From contig NZ_CP109031.1 in assembly GCF_036226925.1 (NCBI RefSeq), forward strand, positions 744,001-808,000: a DNA stretch of 64,000 nucleotides. Direction: 5' to 3'. This stretch comes from Streptomyces sp. NBC_00659 (GTDB lineage: Bacteria; Actinomycetota; Actinomycetes; Streptomycetales; Streptomycetaceae). A model generated the notes under the pieces. The model had not been told where the DNA came from and searched no databases. It saw nothing but the letters and a program-made list of their open reading frames with translations. This document shows, piece after piece, positions 50,390 to 59,107 of the stretch (its first letter is position 1; each line of letters begins with the position of its first letter). The position numbers were made by a program, and so were the translations under genes.

Positions 50390-50418
50390 TGTCCCCAAAT
50401 GACAAATCATCCGTCCCC
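50390..50418 (+). promoter_or_regulatory. Candidate AraC-type direct-repeat site before the BKACE operon
   Basis: GTCCCC occurs at 50391-50396 and again at 50413-50418, 22 bases apart, the two-turn spacing usual for AraC proteins that bind two half sites. Between them lies an AAATGACAAATCAT stretch that is AT-rich for this genome. The rest of the 356-base gap 50307-50662 shows no gene. Confidence 0.4.
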
Positions 50419-50662
50419 TGAAGGCAAGCACGTCCCTGGCCTCGGCCCTACCTTTGCACCACCGCACAGCACAACGCGGTCGGCCGTCGGAGGGAGCCGA
50501 GCCACTCCCCCAGGCTCCCTCCGGACCGGCCGATCGCAGCGGGCCACCTCGCGCCCGCTGTCACCGGTGACCCGCATCGATCCCCGCCGGACGTCCCAGG
50601 CCCGCGCAGCGCGCGGCGATGCCCCCGGCGAGTGATCACCGATCCGACGAAGGAGACGGACC

Positions 50663-51715
50663 GTGCACTTCCACGACGACTCACTGTTCCCCGAGAACCA
50701 GGAAAAGCTCGTCATCCAGGCCGCTCCCTACGGGCCCGAATGGCTTCCCGGCGACGCCGACGACCTGCCCCTGACGATGGACGAGCACGTGCAGGCGGCC
50801 GTCGACTGCTACAACGCCGGTGCCACCGTTCTCCACATCCACGTCCGCGAGCTCGACGGCAAGGGCTCCAAGCGGCTGTCCATGTTCAACGAGCTGATCG
50901 GACGGCTGCGCGAGACCGTGCCGGACATGGTCCTGCAGATCGGCGGGTCCATCTCGTTCGCCCCGGAGGGCGAGGGCGCGGACGCCAAGTGGCTCGACTT
51001 CGACAGCCGTCACATGCTCGCCGACCTGGACCCGAAGCCCGACCAGGTCACCATCGCGATCAACACCAGCCAGATGAACATCGTCGAGATCATGACCGAC
51101 GACGATCTGGAAGGCACCTCGATCGCCAAGCCGGACTACTACAAGGCGTACCGGGACATGTACCTGGAGGCCGGTCCGGACTTCTACCTGGAGCACCTCA
51201 AGCGCCTGAGCGCGAGCGGTATCCAGCCGCACTTCCAGCTCGCGACCCTGGCCCAGCTCGAAACCGTGGAGCGGCTGATCCGGTCCGGTGTCCACACCGG
51301 CCCGCTGGTCCTCAACTACGTCGCGATCGGCGGCGGTTTCGCGGGCCGGCACCCCGCCGACCTGATCGAGTTCGTCCGCCGCGTCCCCGACGGCGCCGTC
51401 CTCACCATCGAGAGCTCCATGCGCGCCGTGGCGCCCATGAACGCGATCGGCATCGCACTCGGCGTGCACGTCCGGGTGGGCAACGAGGACAACCTGTGGG
51501 GGCGCAAGGGCCAGCGCATGTCCAGCGTCGAGCAGATCGAGCAGATGGTGCAGATCTCGCAGGCGCTCGGCCGTGACATCGCGACCGGCGCGGAGGCCAG
51601 GAAGATCTACAAGATCGGCGAGACCTACTCCAGCACCGACGAGACGCTCGCCCAGCTCGGCATGGTGCCCAACCGCCGTCCCGGACAGCGCGGCTTCATG
51701 CTCCGCGACGCCTGA
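50663..51715 (+). CDS. BKACE family beta-keto acid cleavage enzyme
   Basis: Enzyme of 350 residues from a GTG start with AAGGAGA upstream. The BKACE (3-keto-5-aminohexanoate cleavage enzyme) TIM barrel is clear. The zinc ligands H-x-H are in GATVLHIHVRELDG, VLQIGGSISF and GIQPHFQLATLAQL follow, and the late ESSMRAVAPMNAIGIALGVH and VRVGNEDNLW blocks hold further catalytic residues. BKACE enzymes react a beta-keto acid with acetyl-CoA, giving acetoacetate and a new acyl-CoA. The terminal gene of the operon makes an acetoacetate-CoA ligase, matching this chemistry. The keto acid is unknown. Confidence 0.88.
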   Translation: MHFHDDSLFPENQEKLVIQAAPYGPEWLPGDADDLPLTMDEHVQAAVDCYNAGATVLHIHVRELDGKGSKRLSMFNELIGRLRETVPDMVLQIGGSISFAPEGEGADAKWLDFDSRHMLADLDPKPDQVTIAINTSQMNIVEIMTDDDLEGTSIAKPDYYKAYRDMYLEAGPDFYLEHLKRLSASGIQPHFQLATLAQLETVERLIRSGVHTGPLVLNYVAIGGGFAGRHPADLIEFVRRVPDGAVLTIESSMRAVAPMNAIGIALGVHVRVGNEDNLWGRKGQRMSSVEQIEQMVQISQALGRDIATGAEARKIYKIGETYSSTDETLAQLGMVPNRRPGQRGFMLRDA

Positions 51716-51944
51716 CCCGACGACGCTCCACCGCACCACGACGCCGACCGCCGGATGCCGGCCCGCGATACGCCGGCTGCCGCACCGATCGCCGGTGCGG
51801 CCGGCCGGGCCGACGCCCGGCCCCGCGGTGCCACCCGCCCGGCCGGGGCGGAAGCACACGCCACGGGGCCGCCGGGGCCAGACCCCCCGGTTCCGGCGGT
51901 CCCCTCCTCCCCATCCACCCGACACGAACAACGGAGCCCCCCCA

Positions 51945-52919
51945 GTGGCCCACGCCATTCGATTCAAGGAGACCGGCGGTCCCGAGGTCCTGCGCTGGGA
52001 GGAGGTCGTCGTCGGCGACCCCGGCCCCGGTGAGGTCCGGATCCGCCACCACGCCGTCGGACTCAACTTCGCCGACACCTACTTCCGCACCGGGCTCTAC
52101 CCCGCGCCGCTGCCCGCCGGGCTCGGCGTCGAGGCCGCGGGCGTGGTCGAGGCGGTCGGCGCGGGCGTCACCGAGTTCACCGAGGGCGACCGGGTCACGT
52201 ACACGGGAAGTCCGCTCGGCGCGTACAGCACCGAACGGGTCATGCCCGTCGGCTCGCTGATCAAGCTGCCGGACGGCATCGCCTTCGAGACCGCGGCCGC
52301 GATGACCATGCGCGGTCTGACCTCCGCGTACCTGCTCCGCAGGATCCACCCTCTCGAGGCGGGTGACACGATCCTGCTGACGGCGGCGGCGGGCGGCGTC
52401 GGCCTCATCGTCTGCCAGTGGGCCAAGCTGCTCGGACTGAACGTCATCGGCACCGTCTCCACCGAGGAGAAGGCCGAGCTGGCCCGCGCCCACGGCTGCG
52501 ACCACGTCATCCACTACCGGTCCGAGAACGTGGCCGAGCGGGTGCGCGAACTCACCGACGGCGCAGGGGTTCCGGTGGCCTTCGACAGCGTCGGCAAGAC
52601 GACGTACGCCTCCTCTCTCGCGTCGCTGCGCCGCCGGGGCCTGCTCGTCTGCTTCGGCACCGCCTCGGGCCCCGTCCCGCCCATCGACGCCATGCAACTC
52701 GCCGTCCAGGGCTCCCTGTTCGTCACCCGGCCGGCGCTCGCCGACTACATCGCGGACCCGGCTGAGCGGGCGGAACTCGCGGGCGAGCTCTTCGACCACG
52801 TCACCTCCGGCCGCATCACCATCGAGGTCAACCAGCGGTACGCCCTCGAGGACGCCGCCCAGGCACACCGCGACCTGGAGGCGGGGCAGACCACCGGATC
52901 GTCCGTCTTCGTGCTCTGA
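51945..52919 (+). CDS. Quinone oxidoreductase-like MDR protein
   Basis: Medium-chain reductase of 324 residues, zinc-free quinone oxidoreductase (QorA) type. GPEVLRWEEVVVGDPGPGEV, LNFADTYFRTGLYPAPLPAG and GVEAAGVVEAVGAGVTEF start the catalytic domain. The NADPH site is LLTAAAGGVGLIVCQWAKLLG. It may reduce an enone or oxidise an alcohol in the pathway. The GTG at 51945 follows CGGAGC. The 229 bases before it (51716-51944) contain no gene. Confidence 0.88.
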   Translation: MAHAIRFKETGGPEVLRWEEVVVGDPGPGEVRIRHHAVGLNFADTYFRTGLYPAPLPAGLGVEAAGVVEAVGAGVTEFTEGDRVTYTGSPLGAYSTERVMPVGSLIKLPDGIAFETAAAMTMRGLTSAYLLRRIHPLEAGDTILLTAAAGGVGLIVCQWAKLLGLNVIGTVSTEEKAELARAHGCDHVIHYRSENVAERVRELTDGAGVPVAFDSVGKTTYASSLASLRRRGLLVCFGTASGPVPPIDAMQLAVQGSLFVTRPALADYIADPAERAELAGELFDHVTSGRITIEVNQRYALEDAAQAHRDLEAGQTTGSSVFVL

Positions 52920-52969
52920 GCCCCACCGCTCCCCCTCGGTCAACTCCACTCTCTCCAGGAGGAAGCACC

Positions 52970-53878
52970 ATGGACCACACGCTCGCTCCCCCCGAGGGCG
53001 CCCCGGTCCGCGCCCACCACCGCGGCTCGATCAAGGTCGAACCGCTGACCTGTACCATCGGCGCGGAACTGTCCGGAGTGAATCTCGGCGACGCCGCACG
53101 CGACGACGACCTCTTCGAAGAGATCAGGTCTCTGTTGCTCCAGTACAAGGTGCTGTTCCTGCGCGACCAGGACATCACGCGCGCCGAACACGTCGCGTTC
53201 GCCGAACGGTTCGGCGCGCTGGAGGACCACCCGGTGGCCGGCAGCGACCCCGAGCACCCCGGCCTCGTGCGGATCTACAAGGACCTGGACAGCCCGGCGG
53301 AGCACTACGAGAACGCCCTGCACACCGATGCCACCTGGCGCGAGAACCCGCCCATGGGCGCCGTGCTGCGGTGCATCGAAGGGCCTCCCGTCGGCGGGGA
53401 CACGATCTGGGTGAACATGGCCGAGGCGTACCGCCGGCTGCCCGAGGACATCCGCACCAAGATCCGTGGCCTCCGGGCCCGGCACAGCATCGAGGCCACG
53501 TTCGGCGCCGCCATGCCGCAGGAGAAGCGGCACGCTCTCAAGGAGCGGTTCCCCGACGCGGAACACCCGGTGGTGCGCGTCCATCCGGAGACCGGCGAGG
53601 AGATCCTCTTCGTCAACGCGTTCGCCACCCACTTCGTCAACTACCACACGCCGGAGAACGTGCGGTTCGGGCAGGACTTCGCCCCCGGCGCGGGCCTCCT
53701 GCTCAACTACCTGATCGGCCAGGCCGCGATCCCGGAGTACCAGGTGCGCTGGCGCTGGACCCCGAACAGTGTCGCCATCTGGGACAACCGCTCCACCCAG
53801 CACTACGCCGTACAGGACTACTGGCCCGCCGTCCGCCGGATGGAGCGCGCCGGGATCGTCGGCGACAGACCGTTCTAG
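52970..53878 (+). CDS. TauD/TfdA family Fe(II)/2-oxoglutarate dioxygenase
   Basis: Oxygenase of 302 residues, classical TauD/TfdA family. The N-terminal ELSGVNLGDAARDDDLFEEI and VLFLRDQDITRAEHVAFAER are typical. Metal ligands are H-x-D in LHTDATWRENPPMGAVL and the distal His in WDNRSTQHYAVQDYW, with the 2-oxoglutarate-binding Arg soon after (VRRMERAGI). Family members release sulfite from taurine or split ether or ester substrates by hydroxylation next to the leaving group. It is the second oxygenase of the island and shares an operon with BKACE. Confidence 0.9.
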   Translation: MDHTLAPPEGAPVRAHHRGSIKVEPLTCTIGAELSGVNLGDAARDDDLFEEIRSLLLQYKVLFLRDQDITRAEHVAFAERFGALEDHPVAGSDPEHPGLVRIYKDLDSPAEHYENALHTDATWRENPPMGAVLRCIEGPPVGGDTIWVNMAEAYRRLPEDIRTKIRGLRARHSIEATFGAAMPQEKRHALKERFPDAEHPVVRVHPETGEEILFVNAFATHFVNYHTPENVRFGQDFAPGAGLLLNYLIGQAAIPEYQVRWRWTPNSVAIWDNRSTQHYAVQDYWPAVRRMERAGIVGDRPF

Positions 53879-53912
53879 CCCCCTTCCTCCAACAGCGCGT
53901 GAGGTGATGACG

Positions 53913-55271
53913 ATGGAGTTGCACACCACTGCTGGACCCATCCCCGAGACGGACACGACCGCCTCGTCCGGATGGCCCGTGTCCCGACGCTACGCCTGGG
54001 TGGTCTTCGCCCTCAGTTTCGGCCTGCTGCTGTCCGACTACATGTCCCGGCAGGTACTCAACGCCGTCTTCCCCGACCTCAAGAGCGAGTGGCTGCTCTC
54101 GGACGCGAGGCTCGGCACGCTCAGCAGCGTCGTCGCCCTCATGGTCGGCCTGCTCACGTTCCCCATGTCACTCATGGCCGACCGCTGGGGCCGGGTCAAG
54201 AGCCTGCTGCTGGCCGCGGTGATGTGGAGCGTGGCGACCCTGGGCTGCGCGGTCTCCGCGAGCTACGACCAGATGCTCGTCGGCCGGCTCTTCGTCGGCA
54301 TCGGTGAGGCGGCGTACGGAAGCGTCGGCATCGCCGTCGTCCTGAGCATCTTCCCGATCGGTCTGCGCGCCACCCTCTCCGGTGCGTTCATAGCGGGCGG
54401 CGCCTTCGGTTCGGTCCTCGGCGTGTCGATCGGCGGCGCGGTCGCCGAACACCTCGGCTGGCGCTGGGCGTTCGGCTTCATGGGCATCTTCGGTCTGGTC
54501 CTGGCCGCGGTCTACGGGGTCGTCGTCACCGAGAAGAGGCTGACGCCGGAAGCCGGTTCCACCGACACCGGGCCCGGTCCCGGACCGCAGGGCCGGCTGC
54601 GCGTGCTGCTGCCCCGGCTGTTCTCCTCCGTGTCGGTGATCAGCGCCTACGTGGGCAGCGGTCTCCAACTGTTCATCGCCGCCTCCCTGATGGCCTGGCT
54701 GCCCAGCTTCTTCAACCGCTACTACGACATGCCCACCGCCAAGGCGGGCGCTACCGCCGGCATCTTCATCCTCGTCATCGGCGTCGGCATGATCGGCGGC
54801 GGCATCGTCTCCGACCGCATCTGCCGGGCGTTCCCCATCCGCAAATGGGCGGTCGCCATCGGGTGCAGCATCGGCTCGCTCGTCCTGCTCATGGCCGCCT
54901 TCCGGCTGCCGACCGGACCTCTCCAGCTCGCGGTGCTGGCGGCCGGAGCCCTGCTGTCGGCCGGCACCGCCGGTCCCGCGACCGCCATGGTGGCCAACCT
55001 GACCCCCGCGGCCATCTCCGCGACGGCCTTCGCCACCCTGACCCTCGCCAACAGCCTGCTCGGGCTGGCTCCCGGGCCCGCCGTGACAGGCGCGCTCGCC
55101 GACCACATGGGACTGCTCGGCGCCCTGCGGGTCATCCCGCTCGCCGCGCTCGGCGCCACCCTCGCGTTCCTGGTCGGCCGCCACTTCTACGAGCGTGACC
55201 TGCTCCGTCTGACGGGCGCCCCCGCCCCGGCGGCGGAGCCGGAGCCGGAGGACGCGGTGGTGACCGCGTGA
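53913..55271 (+). CDS. MFS transporter
   Basis: Major facilitator with 12 helices, 452 residues. The MFS signature lies between helices 2 and 3 (MADRWGRVKSLLLAAVMWS), followed by YDQMLVGRLFVGIGEAAYGS, a pattern of organic-acid or aromatic-acid importers. DYMSRQVLNAVFPDLKSEW in helix 1 resembles the hexuronate/spinster-like group. It probably imports the compound degraded by the island. ATGs at 53907 and 53913 are both possible. GAGGTG fits the second better. The stop overlaps the next GTG. Confidence 0.88.
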   Translation: MELHTTAGPIPETDTTASSGWPVSRRYAWVVFALSFGLLLSDYMSRQVLNAVFPDLKSEWLLSDARLGTLSSVVALMVGLLTFPMSLMADRWGRVKSLLLAAVMWSVATLGCAVSASYDQMLVGRLFVGIGEAAYGSVGIAVVLSIFPIGLRATLSGAFIAGGAFGSVLGVSIGGAVAEHLGWRWAFGFMGIFGLVLAAVYGVVVTEKRLTPEAGSTDTGPGPGPQGRLRVLLPRLFSSVSVISAYVGSGLQLFIAASLMAWLPSFFNRYYDMPTAKAGATAGIFILVIGVGMIGGGIVSDRICRAFPIRKWAVAIGCSIGSLVLLMAAFRLPTGPLQLAVLAAGALLSAGTAGPATAMVANLTPAAISATAFATLTLANSLLGLAPGPAVTGALADHMGLLGALRVIPLAALGATLAFLVGRHFYERDLLRLTGAPAPAAEPEPEDAVVTA

Positions 55272-55849
55272 GCACCCGGACCGACCCGGTCGTCGTGATC
55301 GTCCCCGGGCTGCGCGATCACGTCGAGGACCACTGGCAGACCCTGCTGGCGAACCGGCTGACGGAGGCCGGGCGCACCGTGCGCACCGTCCCGCCGCTCA
55401 CCGAGGACTCCCTGAGCCGCGCGGCCCGCGTGGCGGCGCTCGACAAGGTGGTCTCGGAGGCCGAGGGCCCCGTCGTGCTCGTCGCGCACAGCGCCGGCGT
55501 GATCACCACGGTCCACTGGGCCGAGGGGCACACGGCAGCACAGGTGCTCGGAGCGCTGCTCGTGACGCCGCCGGACTTCGACACCCCGCTCCCCGAGGGA
55601 TATCCGACACCCGAAGTGCTCGGCGAGCACGGCTGGACACCGGTACCCCGGACCCCGCTGCCCTTCCCCAGCGTCGTGGCCGCCAGTGCGAACGACCCCC
55701 TCGGCACGGCCGAGCAGGTCGCCGGCCTGGCCCGCGACTGGGGCGGCGCCCTGGTGGAACTCGGCGAGGTCGGCCATCTCAACCCCGCGTCCGGCTACGG
55801 CCCGTGGCCGCGCGCGGAAGAACTGCTCCGCGACGTGGAAAACGGCTGA
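55268..55849 (+). CDS. Alpha/beta hydrolase, RBBP9/YdeN family
   Basis: Small hydrolase of 193 residues. The family start VVIVPGLRDHVEDHWQTLLAN, the nucleophile Ser in VVLVAHSAGVITTVHW, SANDPLGTAEQVAGLA for the acid and GEVGHLNPASGYGPW for the His are all present. RBBP9/YdeN proteins are serine hydrolases with few known substrates. The GTG start overlaps the transporter stop. In this operon it may open an ester or lactone. Confidence 0.88.
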   Translation: MSTRTDPVVVIVPGLRDHVEDHWQTLLANRLTEAGRTVRTVPPLTEDSLSRAARVAALDKVVSEAEGPVVLVAHSAGVITTVHWAEGHTAAQVLGALLVTPPDFDTPLPEGYPTPEVLGEHGWTPVPRTPLPFPSVVAASANDPLGTAEQVAGLARDWGGALVELGEVGHLNPASGYGPWPRAEELLRDVENG

Positions 55850-55878
55850 ACGCCGCGTCCAGCCCAGGAAGGCACCCG

Positions 55879-57879
55879 ATGAACACCGACACCGACCTGC
55901 TGTGGTCTCCCGGTCGCCGCGAGTTGGAGGACTCCAACGCAGCGAGCTTCATGAACTGGGTGAGCGAAGTACGGGGACTCCACTTCTCCGACTACGCCGA
56001 GCTGTGGCGGTGGAGTTCCACCGACCTCGCGGGATTCTGGTCGGCGGTGTGGGAGTTCTACGGGCTGGACGCGGTCACCGACTACGACGAGGTACTGGGC
56101 CAGGCGTCGATGCCGGGAGCCGACTGGTTCCCCGGCGCCCGGCTGAACTTCGCCGAACGCTGCTTCGCCCAGGCCACGGACGCCCGCCCCGCGCTCGTCT
56201 GTCTGACCGAGGGCGGCACCCCCGAGGAGACCTCCTGGCGCGAGCTGCGCCGGCAGGTCGCCGATGTCGCGGCGGCCCTGCGCCGCATGGGCGTGGAGCC
56301 AGGCGACTGCGTGGCCGGATATCTCCCCAACCTCCGCCAGACCGTGGTGGCACTGCTCGCCACGGCCGCCGTCGGCGCCGTGTGGACGGCCTGCTCCCCG
56401 GACTTCGGCACGCCCAGCGTGCTCGCCCGGCTCCGCCAGGCAGGGCCCGCCGTCCTCGTGGCGGCGGACGGATACCGCTACGGCGGCAAGACCTACGACC
56501 GGCGCCCCGAGGTCGCCGAACTCGCGGACGGGCTGCCCACCGTCCGCCACATCCTCGCCGTCGAGAACGTCTTCGACACCCCGGCGGAACCGTGGTCCGG
56601 CCGGCCCGACGTCCACCAGCACGCCTGGTCCGCGCTGCCGTCCGCGGACGGTCCGCTGGAGTTCGCCGACCTGCCCTTCGACCACCCGTTGTGGATCCTG
56701 TGGTCGTCGGGAACCACGGGCATACCGAAGGGGATCGTCCAGGGCCACGGCGGCATCGTGGTCGAACTGCTCAAGGCACTGGGCCTGGGCGTCGACCTGC
56801 GTGCCGACGACCGCTACCTCTTCATCACCTCCACCAGCTGGATGGTGTGGAACTTCCTGGTCGGAGGGCTGCTGCACGGCAGCACCGTCGTCCTGTACGA
56901 CGGCAGCCCGACGTATCCCGGCATCGACGGCGCATGGGAGATCGCCGAACGGACCGGTGCCACCGTGCTCGGCGTGGGCGCCGCCTATCTCACCGCCGCC
57001 GAGAAGGCGGACACGCGTCCCGCGGACACCTTCGGACTCGGGCGGCTGCGGACCGTCCTGCAGACCGGGTCGACCCTCCCGCCGAGCACCTGGCGCTGGG
57101 TCCACGACCGGCTGGCGCCCGGAGTGCGGCTCCAGTCCATCTGCGGCGGCACGGACGTCTGCTCCGTACTCGCGGGAAGCACCCCGCTGCTGCCGGTCCG
57201 CGTCGGCCGCATCCAGGCGCCCTCCCTCGGCGTCGCCCTGGCCTCCTGGGACCCCGAGGGACGGCCGCTGACGGGCGAACAGGGCGAGCTGGTGGTGACC
57301 GCGCCGCTGCCGTCCATGCCGCTGCGCTTCGTCGGCGACCCGGACGGCGCCCGCTACCGGGCCAGCTACTTCGACACCTACCCCGGGGTGTGGCGGCACG
57401 GTGACTGGGTCACGATCGACCCGGACCTGTCGGTCGTCGTCGCGGGCCGCTCCGACTCCACCCTGAACCGCTCGGGTGTGCGCATGGGTTCCGCCGACAT
57501 CTACGCCGTCGTCGACCAGCTCCCGGAGATCGCCGACAGTCTCGTCATCGGGGTGGAACAGCCCGACGGCGCCTACTTCATGCCGCTGTTCGTCGTACCC
57601 GCCGAGGGAACCGCGCTCGACGACGGTCTGCGCCGCCACATCGCCACGGCCATCAGGAGCCGGCTGTCCCCGCGCCATGTGCCCGACGTGATCGTGCCGG
57701 TCCCCGCCGTCCCGCGCACCCTCACCGGCAAGAAGCTCGAGGTCCCGGTCAAGCGCGTCCTCCAGGGCGCCCGCCCCGGCGAGGTCAGCAGCGAGGGGTC
57801 CATCACGCACCCGGAGATGCTGGCGTGGTTCGCGGAGTTCGCGGCCACCGGCGCAGGGGGCGCCGGGCGCCATCCGTGA
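55879..57879 (+). CDS. Acetoacetate-CoA ligase
   Basis: Large ANL ligase of 666 residues. The N-terminal ACAS_N region (ASFMNWVSEVRGLHFSDYAE) and overall length identify acetoacetyl-CoA synthetase. The P-loop is LWSSGTTGIPKGIVQGHGG, the A5 block QSICGGTDVCSVLAGS, the A8 hinge SDSTLNRSGVRMGSADIY and the catalytic Lys is in TLTGKKLEVPVKRV. It makes acetoacetyl-CoA from acetoacetate, CoA and ATP, feeding central metabolism. As the last gene of the BKACE operon it recovers the acetoacetate that BKACE releases. Confidence 0.92.
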   Translation: MNTDTDLLWSPGRRELEDSNAASFMNWVSEVRGLHFSDYAELWRWSSTDLAGFWSAVWEFYGLDAVTDYDEVLGQASMPGADWFPGARLNFAERCFAQATDARPALVCLTEGGTPEETSWRELRRQVADVAAALRRMGVEPGDCVAGYLPNLRQTVVALLATAAVGAVWTACSPDFGTPSVLARLRQAGPAVLVAADGYRYGGKTYDRRPEVAELADGLPTVRHILAVENVFDTPAEPWSGRPDVHQHAWSALPSADGPLEFADLPFDHPLWILWSSGTTGIPKGIVQGHGGIVVELLKALGLGVDLRADDRYLFITSTSWMVWNFLVGGLLHGSTVVLYDGSPTYPGIDGAWEIAERTGATVLGVGAAYLTAAEKADTRPADTFGLGRLRTVLQTGSTLPPSTWRWVHDRLAPGVRLQSICGGTDVCSVLAGSTPLLPVRVGRIQAPSLGVALASWDPEGRPLTGEQGELVVTAPLPSMPLRFVGDPDGARYRASYFDTYPGVWRHGDWVTIDPDLSVVVAGRSDSTLNRSGVRMGSADIYAVVDQLPEIADSLVIGVEQPDGAYFMPLFVVPAEGTALDDGLRRHIATAIRSRLSPRHVPDVIVPVPAVPRTLTGKKLEVPVKRVLQGARPGEVSSEGSITHPEMLAWFAEFAATGAGGAGRHP

Positions 57880-58050
57880 TCAACAACCGGTCACCGCTGA
57901 TCAACCATCTGTCATCCCGTACGCCTTTCGATGCTCCTTCCGCCAGTCCCGAAACAACCCGGCCGCGCGTCGCGGACGGTCCGTAGGGTCCGAGTCACCG
58001 GCCGGTCGGGAACTCCTCCGTCCGCGCGGTGACCCGAAGGAGACATCGGT

Positions 58051-58425
58051 ATGGCAAATGTGGAGATCTCCCTCAAGGAGACGATGACGTCGATCGAGGG
58101 CTCGCTGGGCGTGGCCCTCGTCGACTACACGAGCGGCATGGCACTGGGCACGCTGGGGGGCGGCAAGGACCTCGACCTGAACGTCGCCGCGGCCGGCAAC
58201 ACCGACGTGGTCCGGGCCAAGGTGCGCACGATGGAACACCTCGGGCTCAAGAGCAAGATCGAGGACGTGCTCATCACGCTCGAGAACCAGTACCACGTGA
58301 TCCGGCCGCTCACGGGCCGCAACGGCAACGGACTGTTCCTGTACCTCGTGCTCAACAAGGCGACCTCGAACCTGGCCATGGCCCGCCACCAGCTCGCACG
58401 CATCGAAGCCGAACTAGAGGTGTAG
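58051..58425 (+). CDS. Roadblock/LC7-like small protein
   Basis: Cytosolic protein of 124 residues. It begins VEISLKETMTSIEGSLGVAL with DYTSGMALGTLGGGKDL, which fits a roadblock/LC7 fold (beta strand, Gly-rich turn, helix), followed by an N-T-D-V-V-R-A-K-V-R helix and VLITLENQYHVIRPLTG. Streptomyces have many such proteins, some in conservons with small GTPases, but no partner genes lie beside this one. GAAGGAGAC is a strong ribosome site. Function unknown. Confidence 0.7.
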   Translation: MANVEISLKETMTSIEGSLGVALVDYTSGMALGTLGGGKDLDLNVAAAGNTDVVRAKVRTMEHLGLKSKIEDVLITLENQYHVIRPLTGRNGNGLFLYLVLNKATSNLAMARHQLARIEAELEV

Positions 58426-58460
58426 ACACCACGTTCTCCGCGTCTTCGCATGCCCACGAC

Positions 58461-58476
58461 TTGAAGACTTCTTCAA
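58461..58476 (+). promoter_or_regulatory. Perfect inverted repeat upstream of ArsR 3
   Basis: TTGAAGA-CT-TCTTCAA is a perfect 7-bp palindrome with a two-base centre, followed by TTGGG, in an AT-rich patch. It resembles the sites before ArsR 1 and ArsR 2 in form, context and the trailing TTGG. A probable autoregulatory operator. Confidence 0.65.
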
Positions 58477-58570
58477 TTGGGTACATCCAGATCGACTCAA
58501 TCACGTGGGCATGCGGAGGCGGAGCCGCCAGGATCGGTCCTTACGGCACCGCTCGCGGCGGGCGCTCGGA

Positions 58571-58620
58571 AGCCACCGCACCAGCCGGAGCAGCGGAGAG
58601 CCACCGCACCAGCCGGAGCA
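58571..58620 (+). repeat. 22-bp direct repeat in the ArsR 3 leader
   Basis: AGCCACCGCACCAGCCGGAG plus CA occurs at 58571-58592 and again, identical, at 58599-58620, separated by six bases. It lies in the untranslated leader between the palindrome and the start codon. Confidence 0.8.
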
Positions 58621-58655
58621 ACAGACCGTCCCCAGGCGGCAGGGAGCGAACGATT

Positions 58656-59078
58656 TTGACCAGGCAGGTTCCCCTCTACCAGGCCAAGGCCGAGTTCTTC
58701 CGCATGCTCGGACACCCGGTGCGCATCCGGGTCCTGGAACTGCTGCAGAGCGGACCCGTCTCGGTGCGCGACCTGCTCAGCGAGATCGAGGTCGAACCCT
58801 CCAACCTCTCGCAGCAGCTGGCCGTGCTGCGCCGCTCGGGGATCGTGGTGTCGATCCGCGAGGGATCGACCGTCAGTTACGCCCTGGCGGGCGGCGATGT
58901 CGCCGAGCTGCTGCGTGCCGCCCGCCGCATCCTCACCGAACTGCTCGCCGGACAGACCGAGTTGCTGGCCGAGCTGCGTCAGGCGGACGTCGGCACGGGC
59001 CTGCCTCCCGGTCCGCGCGAGCCGGACCTCGTCGTCACCCGGTCCGTACGGCCCTCACCCGCGGTCCGGGGACACTGA
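58656..59078 (+). CDS. ArsR/SmtB family regulator (ArsR 3), TTG start
   Basis: Winged-helix regulator of 140 residues, very similar to ArsR 1: VPLYQAKAEFFRMLGHPVRI, then LELLQSGPVSVRDLLSEIEV, then SNLSQQLAVLRRSGIVVSIR and EGSTVSYALAGGDVAELL. It has no Cys and hence no classical metal site. There is no ATG or GTG at the conserved start. TTG at 58656 with AGGGAG upstream is the best candidate. A 30-residue C-terminal extension is unlike ArsR 1. No transporter gene follows, unlike the ArsR-SulP pair at 38.4 kb. Confidence 0.8.
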   Translation: MTRQVPLYQAKAEFFRMLGHPVRIRVLELLQSGPVSVRDLLSEIEVEPSNLSQQLAVLRRSGIVVSIREGSTVSYALAGGDVAELLRAARRILTELLAGQTELLAELRQADVGTGLPPGPREPDLVVTRSVRPSPAVRGH

Positions 59079-59107
59079 CGGCCCGGGACGGCCGCCTGCC
59101 GGGCCGT
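59078..59107. terminator. Bidirectional terminator between ArsR 3 and the LuxR-type gene
   Basis: ACGGCCCGG (59078-59086) and CCGGGCCGT (59099-59107) form a perfect 9-bp stem with a 12-base loop that includes GGCCGCC. It overlaps the end of both convergent genes. Confidence 0.7.
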
